Source: a gamma proteobacterium HTCC5015 (GTDB taxonomy: Bacteria; Pseudomonadota; Gammaproteobacteria; HTCC5015). From it: 64,000 bases of DNA. The notes beneath the pieces were generated by a model. The model did not search any database. It saw only the letters and a list, made by a program, of their open reading frames with translations, and was not told the DNA's origin. The position numbers and the translations under genes were made by a program. The stretch is taken from assembly GCA_000155715.1 (NCBI GenBank), contig DS990606.1, forward strand, positions 1-64,000. The letters run 5' to 3'. How positions within the stretch are numbered: position 1 is the stretch's first letter; every line of letters begins with the position of its first letter. Below are positions 51,368 to 58,016 of the stretch, piece by piece.

Positions 51368-52711
51368 TCAAGCCCCTGCGATGGTGGCTGCTTCGAGTAG
51401 GATGGAGGGTGTGCGGATGGAGCTGCGACAGTCTAGGTCGCTGCCGATGGCGACGATGTTTTTGTACATCTCGCGCAATTGCCCCGCGACGGTAATCTCT
51501 GCCACGGGGTAGGCCAGTTCGCCGTTTTCCACCCAAAAACCCGCCGCGCCGCGGGAGTAATCCCCCGTCACGCCGTTGACGCCCGAGCCCATCATTTCCG
51601 TCACCAGCAACCCCGTATCCATGCGTTTTAGCAGGGCGTTGAAATCGTCTGCGCCCGCGGCCAACTCCAGGTTGTGCACACCGCCGGCGTTGCCCGTGGT
51701 GGCCATGCCCAGCTTGCGCGCCGAGTAGCTGTCCAGCACATAGCCCTGTAACACGCCGTCTTTCACCAAGGCGCGCTCTTGGGTGGCGACGCCTTCGTTA
51801 TCGTAACTAGCGCTGCCCATGGCGGCGGGAATGTGAGGCCGCTCGTGAAATTGCACAAACTCGGGGAACAGGGTCTCGCCCAAGGCGTTTTCTAAAAAGC
51901 TCGCGCGCCGATACAAGGCACCGCCGCGAATCGCACCGACGAAACTACCCACCAGACTGCGCGCCATCTCGGGCGTAAACAAAATAGGCGCCGTGCGCGT
52001 ACGGATTTTTTGCGGATTAAGTCGCGCCACGCTGCGCTCGGCGGCCAGCTGCCCAACGGCCTCGGGCGAGTCCAAATCTTGGGGACGACGCATCGAAGTA
52101 TAGGCGTAGTCGCGCTGAACATCGCCCGTGGCGGGGTCCTTGGCCAATACGGCACAGCTCAAACCGTGGCGCGAGCTGGCGTAGCCATGCATAAAGCCAT
52201 GACTATTGGCGTAGACCGCAAACCCCTCGTGACTATTGAGGCTGGCGCCGTCGGAATTGTCGATGCGCTTATCCAGCCCCCGCGCCGCCGCCTCACAGGC
52301 CCGCGCCTGCTCGATGGCCTCTTCGGGGCTGGGCGCCCACGGATGGTACAAGTCCAAATCGGGGAAATGCTGCGTCATCAACTCGGCATCGGCCAAGCCA
52401 GCGCAGTCGTCGGGCTGAGTGAAACGCGCGATAGAACAGGCCGAGCGCACCGCGTCGCGCACGGCGGCCTCGGACAAATCCGTGGTACTGGCACTGCCCT
52501 TGGCGCCATCGCGGTAGACGGTAATGCCCATCGCCTGACTGCGGTCGCGCTCCAGCGACTCGACCTCGCCCAGACGCACGCTCGCCGACAAGCCGTCCAT
52601 ACCACTGACCGAGGCCTCGGCCTGATCGGCGCCCTGCCCCTTGGCCTCATCCAGTGCCAACTCCACCAAGCGCTCAAATTCAACGCGATCAAAACTGCCC
52701 GAATCCGACAC
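51368..52711 (-). CDS. pmbA: metalloprotease PmbA/TldE
   Basis: PmbA (TldE) forms a heterodimeric metalloprotease with TldD, which degrades unfolded peptides and matures microcin-type peptides. The protein of about 447 residues has the N-terminal VEFERLVELALDEAKGQGAD, the central QRDYAYTSMR and FTPEMARSLVGSF, and the C-terminal GVNGVTGDYSRGAAGFWVEN. PmbA itself lacks the zinc HExxxH motif of TldD, as expected. The start is GTG at 52711 with TAGGAG at good spacing; a TTG at 52729 is less likely. It is divergent from darP, as in E. coli. A decayed tldD tail lies at 57829. Confidence 0.94.
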   Translation of the reverse strand: MSDSGSFDRVEFERLVELALDEAKGQGADQAEASVSGMDGLSASVRLGEVESLERDRSQAMGITVYRDGAKGSASTTDLSEAAVRDAVRSACSIARFTQPDDCAGLADAELMTQHFPDLDLYHPWAPSPEEAIEQARACEAAARGLDKRIDNSDGASLNSHEGFAVYANSHGFMHGYASSRHGLSCAVLAKDPATGDVQRDYAYTSMRRPQDLDSPEAVGQLAAERSVARLNPQKIRTRTAPILFTPEMARSLVGSFVGAIRGGALYRRASFLENALGETLFPEFVQFHERPHIPAAMGSASYDNEGVATQERALVKDGVLQGYVLDSYSARKLGMATTGNAGGVHNLELAAGADDFNALLKRMDTGLLVTEMMGSGVNGVTGDYSRGAAGFWVENGELAYPVAEITVAGQLREMYKNIVAIGSDLDCRSSIRTPSILLEAATIAGA

Positions 52712-52810
52712 GGCGACTCCTACACACAAAATACAAAGCAGTCATTGTAACGCATTAACCCACTCACACAGAGAGCCACCCACGCCCCAACAATGCGCTA
52801 CAATAGCGGC

Positions 52811-53344
52811 ATGAAAGATGACGCCCCCAAAACCTTTATCAACGAGCACGGCGAAGAAGAAGAGCTGATCATCATCAGCAAATCTCAGCAAAAGCGCGAC
52901 GCGCACGCCCTCACCGATCTCGGCAAAACCTTAATCGATTTTGCCGCTAGCGATCTGGATAAAATCCCATTGAGCGACGAGCTGCGAAAAGCCATCATCG
53001 CCGCTCAAGGGATGAAAAAAGGCGCGCTCAAACGCCAGACACAATTCATAGGAAAACAGCTCAGAAAGATCGACACCGAGGCCATTCAAAAAGCCGTCGA
53101 CGACATTCTTCACGCCCGCAAAAGCGCTGGGCGCGAATTCAAGCAACTCGAACAATGGCGCGACCGCCTACTCAGCGATGACAAAAGCGCACTCACCGAC
53201 TTTATCGGCCAATACCCCCACGCCGATGTGCAGCGCCTGCGCCAACTCATCCGCAACGCGCAAAAAGAACAATCCCAAAGCAAACCACCCAAAGCCTTCC
53301 GCGAACTCTTCCGCGAGCTGCGCACTATCGCCGAGAGCGAATAA
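52811..53344 (+). CDS. darP: ribosome biogenesis factor DarP (YjgA)
   Basis: DarP (YjgA, PF04751) binds late 50S assembly intermediates. The protein of about 177 residues is charged and helical. It has the family segments IISKSQQKRDAHALTDLGK, LRKAIIAAQGMKKGALKRQT and QFIGKQLRKIDTEAI, and ends in ALTDFIGQYPHADVQRLRQL. The start at 52811 (MKDDAP) has a weak Shine-Dalgarno sequence; an in-frame ATG at 52793 is possible. The divergent darP-pmbA order is conserved in gammaproteobacteria. Accessory debris begins about 100 bases past its stop. Confidence 0.93.
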   Translation: MKDDAPKTFINEHGEEEELIIISKSQQKRDAHALTDLGKTLIDFAASDLDKIPLSDELRKAIIAAQGMKKGALKRQTQFIGKQLRKIDTEAIQKAVDDILHARKSAGREFKQLEQWRDRLLSDDKSALTDFIGQYPHADVQRLRQLIRNAQKEQSQSKPPKAFRELFRELRTIAESE

Positions 53345-53441
53345 CCACGCACCCGCGCCTCGACACATTCAAGCGGCTTCCAAAGCACTCACTGGCCAAA
53401 CAAGCCAGTATAAGTTGGCTGTGCTACATTAAACCCAACAG

Positions 53442-53530
53442 GCAGGGAAGCGCCTTAGGGACGCCCCTCCTAAAACACTCAATAACGACGATTGTTCGAA
53501 GTTCCGAGTTCCCCACGATTAGTAGCCACC
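53442..53530 (+). repeat. paired motifs shared with the 18-20 kb patch
   Basis: GCAGGGAAGCGCC at 53442-53454 also occurs at 18033-18045. CCCCACGATTAGTAGCCACC at 53511-53530 also occurs, with one change, at 19980-19999. The order and direction are the same in both places. The second motif may be the left end of the IS3 element whose orfA starts at 53568. Confidence 0.55.
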
Positions 53531-53567
53531 CTGTATAGTTATATTAACTCGCATAGAGGTGGAAAAA

Positions 53568-53636
53568 ATGTCACGAAGAAAGCACCAAGCTTACACAGAA
53601 GAATTTCGCAAAGAAGCCGTCAAACGCTCAGAGAAT
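53568..53636 (+). pseudogene. IS3-family transposase OrfA, N-terminal remnant
   Basis: Twenty-three residues (MSRRKHQAYTEEFRKEAVKR and following SE) match the start of IS3-family OrfA, the helix-turn-helix subunit. GAGGTGG precedes the ATG. After SE the match ends, and the frame runs into the AT-rich orphan gene. The rest of OrfA and all of OrfB are gone. Confidence 0.75.
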
Positions 53637-53651
53637 GTTTTGAGAGGATTT

Positions 53652-54056
53652 ATGAAGATAAAATTTCTAACATTAATGATAATAATTTTTACTAATCCAG
53701 TGATAGCTGATCAATGGATACCTCCCATTGACGAAAAACTAGAAGGCAATCTTATTGTCGCTGGAGTTAGTTACATGGACCCAAGTCCAGATTATAAGCC
53801 TGGCTCACACGTATTGATTGATATACAAGGAGATAGCGCCCAAGAACTTTACAAAGCATTAAAAGTTGAGGAGAAAAAGTTCAATTATTGCCCTTGGGGT
53901 GAGAACGGGGATTGCTGGCCAAGAAGTATTAAAGACAGCGGAAATATAATTTGCACCATGCATGATAAAAAAGAAGTTAATTGTAAATTGGTTTACGACT
54001 TATCTGATAAAAAATTCATGATCCCCGGACAATTTAGTACAGGTGGAGATATCTAA
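53652..54056 (+). CDS. AT-rich orphan secreted protein
   Basis: This 134-residue protein has a signal peptide (MKIKFLTLMIIIFTNPVIA, cleavage before DQ). The mature part is a small domain with cysteines at NYCPWG, GDCWPR, IICTMH and VNCKLV, so two disulfides are possible. I do not recognise the family. The ATG at 53652 has GAGG upstream. It is strongly AT-rich against its GC-rich surroundings and sits directly behind an IS3 orfA remnant, so it was probably acquired. The other AT-rich secreted orphan at 18304 also has four cysteines, but no sequence similarity was seen. Confidence 0.65.
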   Translation: MKIKFLTLMIIIFTNPVIADQWIPPIDEKLEGNLIVAGVSYMDPSPDYKPGSHVLIDIQGDSAQELYKALKVEEKKFNYCPWGENGDCWPRSIKDSGNIICTMHDKKEVNCKLVYDLSDKKFMIPGQFSTGGDI

Positions 54057-54240
54057 ACATATAAAAATAACGATAAAGAACTTGTAAAAGCAATCGCCGA
54101 TGTTAGCGAAAAGCTTCCGTCAGTTCAGGAATACCTAGGGCAAGATTCCTGTGCAGATGGGAAAATTAAATTTCCACGCGGCTTTATGCAACGTAGCTTC
54201 TCCACTCGGCTACCACCTACCCGTCATTCCCCAACACTTA

Positions 54241-54324
54241 GTCATTCCCGCGAAGGCGGGAATCCAGCGTCTTTGAGTGAGCGGGGTTGTAAAGCCACTG
54301 GGCTCCCGCCTACGCGGGAGCGAC
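54241..54324 (+). repeat. two-hairpin repeat, copy 4
   Basis: TTCCCGCGAAGGCGGGAA and CTCCCGCCTACGCGGGAG flank the conserved middle with CGTCTTTGAGTGAG and GTAAAGCCACTGG. It is in the same direction as the copies at 14971 and 15306. Confidence 0.9.
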
Positions 54325-54390
54325 GGCGGGGTGCAGGATAGCCGATGGAAACGACGGGGTAAGCGAAAGCATTGTATTCCCCGAAATACC

Positions 54391-54520
54391 CGTCATTCTA
54401 GGCTTGGCCTGACTTGAGTTAAGTGAGCTGAAAACAGAAAAACTTCGGTGGCCTCTTGTTGTATTTATTTTATTCGAAAGAGTAAAGACGCTGGACTCCC
54501 GCCTGCGCGGGAGTGACGGG
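54391..54520 (-). repeat. single-hairpin repeat with AT-rich tail, copy b
   Basis: This is the reverse complement of the 51022-51140 element: on the minus strand CACTCCCGCGCAGGCGGGAG, then CGTCTTTACTC, CGAATAAA and CTCACTTAACTCAAGTCA. The two copies face each other across pmbA, darP and the IS3 debris. Confidence 0.82.
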
Positions 54521-54584
54521 GCAACGACCGCACTCCGCTTGTGGCTTTACTCAAATCATCGGCCTTTGGCTTTCTCGTGCCCCA

Positions 54585-56024
54585 TTAACCCGCGGGATTT
54601 CGGATCACCATTAAACGGGGCTCTAGCATATCGGCCAGTGCGTAGCGTATACCCTCTCGGCCTAGGCCGCTGTCTTTAACGCCGCCGTAGGGCATGTGGT
54701 CCACGCGCCAAGAGGGCACATCGCCAATCACAACGCCGCCGACATCCAACTCGTCCCACGCTTGCTGGGCGCGGTATAAGTTTTGGGTGAAGACGCCGGT
54801 TTGCAAACCGAACTTGCTGTCGTTGACTTCGACCAGTGCTTGGTCGAAATCAGAGAACGAGGACAAGATCGCCACGGGGCCGAAGGCCTCTTCGCGATAC
54901 AGTGTTTCTTGGCGGTCGACATTTTCTAACAGCGTGGCCGACAACATGGCGCCCTTGCGCTCACCGCCACACAGCAGTTGGCCGCCGCTGTTGATGGCGG
55001 ACTGAATCCACTCGTCTAGGCGCTGTGCCTCTTTTTCAGAAATCATGGGGCCAATGAAAGTTTGGCTGTCTTTGGGGTCACCCATCGCCAACTGACTGGC
55101 GGCGTCGACCAATTTTTGCTTCATATCGTCGTAGATGGATTCGTGAATGAGGATGCGCTGCACGCCAATACAGCTCTGCCCACTTTGATAAAAGGCCCCC
55201 ACCATGAGGCGATTGACCGCATCCTCTAAATCCACGTCCTCGTCGACGATACAAGCGGCGTTGCCGCCGAGCTCTAGCACCACTTTCTTTTTGCCCGCTT
55301 TGGCTTTGAGCGCCCAGCCCACATCAGGAGAGCCCGTAAAGCTGAGCAGCTTCAAGCGCTCATCGGTGGTGAAGCGCTCCGCACCGTCTCGCTGACAAGG
55401 CAGTATCGAAAACGCCCCTTTGGGTAAATCGGTTTCAGCCAGCACCTCGCCGATCACCAGTGCGCCAATCGGTGTGAGCGACGCGGGTTTTAAAACAAAG
55501 GAACAGCCCGCGGCAATGGCGGGCGCGACTTTGTGCGCGGCCAAGTTCAAAGGAAAGTTGAACGGACTGATAAAGGAGCAAGGGCCGACGGGTACCATTT
55601 TGGTCATGCCCGAATAGCCACTGGCGCGGGCGCTGATGTCCATGGTCAGCACTTCGCCGTTAATGCGCGTCGACTCCTCGGCGGCAATCCGAAAGGTGTC
55701 GATCAAGCGCGTGACCTCTCCCTTGGCATCTTTAATCGGCTTGCCCGCTTCGATACACAAACTCTGCGCCAGCTCATCGAAACGCTCGGTAAATCGTACC
55801 ACGCAGTGATCCAAAACCGCTTGGCGCTCGTAGGCCGCCAGCTTTCGCATCGCCGGCATGGCCTCTTGGGCGGCCTGAATGGCTGTATCAATGGCCTGAT
55901 CGTCCGCCAGCGCCACTTGGGTGGCCGCTTCGCCGGTGTATTTATCGGTGACGGTTAGGTCTTCATTGGCATAGACCGCTTCGCCCGCCAAGTAGTAGGG
56001 GTAAGCCGTTTTTAAAACAGACAT
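54585..56024 (-). CDS. aldehyde dehydrogenase family protein
   Basis: This 479-residue NAD(P)-dependent aldehyde dehydrogenase has the catalytic Cys in QSGQSCIGVQRI, the general-base Glu in VLELGGNAACIV and the cofactor-binding PFNFPLNLAAHKVAPA. It oxidises an aldehyde to the acid. The N-terminus and the SFSDFDQALVEVND region resemble the succinate-semialdehyde or glyceraldehyde-3-phosphate (non-phosphorylating) branch. The ATG at 56024 has AAGGAG. It is the last gene of a three-gene operon after an alcohol dehydrogenase and a thioesterase, so it probably completes oxidation of an alcohol. Confidence 0.93.
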   Translation of the reverse strand: MSVLKTAYPYYLAGEAVYANEDLTVTDKYTGEAATQVALADDQAIDTAIQAAQEAMPAMRKLAAYERQAVLDHCVVRFTERFDELAQSLCIEAGKPIKDAKGEVTRLIDTFRIAAEESTRINGEVLTMDISARASGYSGMTKMVPVGPCSFISPFNFPLNLAAHKVAPAIAAGCSFVLKPASLTPIGALVIGEVLAETDLPKGAFSILPCQRDGAERFTTDERLKLLSFTGSPDVGWALKAKAGKKKVVLELGGNAACIVDEDVDLEDAVNRLMVGAFYQSGQSCIGVQRILIHESIYDDMKQKLVDAASQLAMGDPKDSQTFIGPMISEKEAQRLDEWIQSAINSGGQLLCGGERKGAMLSATLLENVDRQETLYREEAFGPVAILSSFSDFDQALVEVNDSKFGLQTGVFTQNLYRAQQAWDELDVGGVVIGDVPSWRVDHMPYGGVKDSGLGREGIRYALADMLEPRLMVIRNPAG

Positions 56025-56057
56025 AGAGCTCTCCTTTATCCGTCGGCAAGCGCGGGA

Positions 56058-56492
56058 TTAAACCGCAATAGCTTGCAGAGCGGCTTTTAGTGTGTCGGGA
56101 ATGGGCACGGATTGGTTGCTGGTCTTGTCCACAAAAACATGCACAAAGTGACCATCGGCCACGGCTTGTGTTTCGCCCTCTTTAAAAATGGCGATACCGT
56201 ATTCCACCGACGAGGTGCCGAGACGATTCACCCGCAAACCGCCCTGCAGTTTGTCGGGAAAGGCAATAGGCGCATGATAGTTGCAGCCCGAGTTGACGAC
56301 AAAGCCCACAATAGCGCCCGTGTGAATATCCAGGCCACCCTGCTCGATCAAGTACTGGTTGGCCACGGTATCGAAATAGGAGTAGTAGGTCACATTGTTG
56401 ACATGCCCATAGATATCGTTGTCTTTCCAACGCGTTGTGATGGGCGTAAGCACTTTGTAGTCATCGACCGTGGGGCGCTGAGGTTTACTCAT
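56058..56492 (-). CDS. 4HBT-type acyl-CoA thioesterase
   Basis: This 144-residue hotdog thioesterase belongs to the 4-hydroxybenzoyl-CoA thioesterase group. Its N-terminal WKDNDIYGHVNNVTYYSYFD has the catalytic Asp in the family position, followed by VVNSGCNYHAPIAFPD. It releases free acid from an acyl-CoA in the cytoplasm. The ATG at 56492 has GGAGATG upstream. It lies between the alcohol and aldehyde dehydrogenase genes with short gaps (12 and 33 bases), which implies an acyl-CoA intermediate in their pathway. The acyl group is unknown. Confidence 0.92.
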   Translation of the reverse strand: MSKPQRPTVDDYKVLTPITTRWKDNDIYGHVNNVTYYSYFDTVANQYLIEQGGLDIHTGAIVGFVVNSGCNYHAPIAFPDKLQGGLRVNRLGTSSVEYGIAIFKEGETQAVADGHFVHVFVDKTSNQSVPIPDTLKAALQAIAV

Positions 56493-56504
56493 GACATCTC
56501 CTTG

Positions 56505-57647
56505 CTAAGCGTAGGCTTGTTCATAAATCGCCAGCGCCTCTGCCTCAGACACCTCGCGGGGGTTATTCACGAGCAGGCGCTGTTGCAGCATCGCGTCTTT
56601 CGCCAGCATGGGCAAATCCTGCTGCGGCACATTGGCTTCGGCCAGTGTTTGCGGCAGTTTCACCTGTGCGATCAGGCCCTCCATCTCATGGATGAGCGCC
56701 TCCGCCGTAGCCGGCAAATTGGGGTTGATAACGCGCGCCAACTCGCCATACAGAGCGTCGCAACTGGGGGCGTTAAAGCGCAGTACCGAGGGCAGCACCA
56801 GGGAATTACTGAGGCCGTGGGAAATGTGGTAGTGACCACCGAGCGGGTAAGCCAAGGCGTGAACCGCGGCAACGGGCGCATTCGCAAAGGCCTGCCCCGC
56901 CATCATCGCCCCCAGCAGCATGTTGGAGCGGGCGGTGCGGTCGCTGCCATTCTCCACCGCGTGAACCAAGTTTGCGGAGAGCAAACGCAAGGCCTCTTTG
57001 GCCAACATATCGGAATAGGGGTTCTTCTTGATTTTGCTGGTGTAGGACTCAATGGCGTGCACCATGGCATCCACGCCCGTCGCCGCCGTCACATGGGGTG
57101 GCAGTCCCAGCGTCAAATCCGCATCCAGCAGTGCCAAATCGGGCAGCAACTGCGGCGCGACAACGCCCTGCTTGGTGGTTTCGCCCGTGGTGACAATGGC
57201 AATAGGCGTGACCTCTGAACCCGTACCCGCGGTGGTTGGCACTTGAATCAGCGGCAGGCGCTGCCCCGTGGCGTTGCCCACGCCGTACACCGCCGACAAA
57301 TCCTCCCCCGTCGCCGCCAGTAGGGCGACTAGCTTGGCCACATCCATGGAGCTGCCACCGCCAAAACCGCAAACGCCATTGGCCTGCATCTGCTTGGCTT
57401 GCTGCAACGCCGCCTCCACAATCGACTCGGGGGGATCGGCCAAAACACCTTGATAGACATCGACGGCGATGCCCGCCTGAGACAGGCTTTGCAAGGCCAC
57501 ATCCATAATGCCCGAGCCAGCGATACCGGCGTCGGTCACCACCAACAAGCGCTCAATGCCCAGCGACCGCGCCAAAGCACCCAACTCCGCACTGCAACCG
57601 GGCTCGCAATGTATCGACTTCGTGGTATTAAAACTAAAACTGGCCAT
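56505..57647 (-). CDS. iron-containing alcohol dehydrogenase
   Basis: This 380-residue group III, iron-dependent NAD-linked alcohol dehydrogenase has the nucleotide-binding GFGGGSSMDVAKLVALL, the iron ligands in TGVDAMVHAIESYTS and ALAYPLGGHYHISHGLSNS, and the TTAGTGSEVTPIAI phosphate-binding loop. It oxidises an alcohol to an aldehyde or the reverse. The ATG at 57647 has GGGGGGAG upstream. It is the first gene of the operon with a thioesterase and an aldehyde dehydrogenase; together they could take a primary alcohol to the acid. No regulator is adjacent. Confidence 0.93.
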   Translation of the reverse strand: MASFSFNTTKSIHCEPGCSAELGALARSLGIERLLVVTDAGIAGSGIMDVALQSLSQAGIAVDVYQGVLADPPESIVEAALQQAKQMQANGVCGFGGGSSMDVAKLVALLAATGEDLSAVYGVGNATGQRLPLIQVPTTAGTGSEVTPIAIVTTGETTKQGVVAPQLLPDLALLDADLTLGLPPHVTAATGVDAMVHAIESYTSKIKKNPYSDMLAKEALRLLSANLVHAVENGSDRTARSNMLLGAMMAGQAFANAPVAAVHALAYPLGGHYHISHGLSNSLVLPSVLRFNAPSCDALYGELARVINPNLPATAEALIHEMEGLIAQVKLPQTLAEANVPQQDLPMLAKDAMLQQRLLVNNPREVSEAEALAIYEQAYA

Positions 57648-57828
57648 GTTCTCCCCCCTAGAGCCCTAGGCGATTGTTGCCTAAATACCATAAACGCTTT
57701 TGAGTTAGCTTCACACACCCCCCATGCGCCTTTTTAACATGAGTTTCAATTTGTCACGCTAAACTTGACCAGCCAAGCATGAAGCCACCTCATCTTTCTG
57801 CGCGCCCGTTCCAGTGAACCGGCTCTCA

Positions 57829-57950
57829 CTAAGCGGCAGTACCGCCGACGGGCACGCCTTGACCGTCTTTGCCGATGAGAGTGGCGCCTTTAACGGGGCG
57901 GGTGATTTTGCCGTTTTCAATCAGAAAGGCTTCCGAGACGGAGAAGGTAC
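57829..57950 (-). pseudogene. decayed C-terminal remnant of tldD
   Basis: The frame [20 protein letters not shown], then TLIG, is the last-but-one block of TldD. It then jumps straight to [10 protein letters not shown] and GTAA, which in a full TldD are separated from it and from each other by roughly 20-30 and 10-15 residues. So two in-frame stretches have been lost and everything N-terminal is missing. It lies immediately downstream of hsdR on the same strand. The true tldD must be elsewhere, since its partner pmbA at 51368 is intact. Confidence 0.8.
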
Positions 57951-58016
57951 CGAACCTAGTTAAATCACTAAACCCACTAACTATTTCAGTTTTATCTAGA
58001 ATCCAAATCACTGACC

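Larger units (their letters stand above)
54057..54584. other. 528-base gene-free region with repeats
   Basis: No gene is seen. The first 130 bases remain AT-rich, with a possible remnant reading frame (NDKELVKAIADVSEKL) that would continue the orphan's region. Two repeats follow at 54241-54324 and 54391-54520. Confidence 0.65.

Noticed and set aside
52010-52750. 246-residue open frame on the plus strand
   Set aside because: Antisense shadow of pmbA.
56112-57218. 368-residue open frame on the plus strand
   Set aside because: It lies entirely opposite the thioesterase and alcohol dehydrogenase genes, whose motifs are certain. His/Arg/Gly-rich antisense frames are expected in GC-rich DNA.
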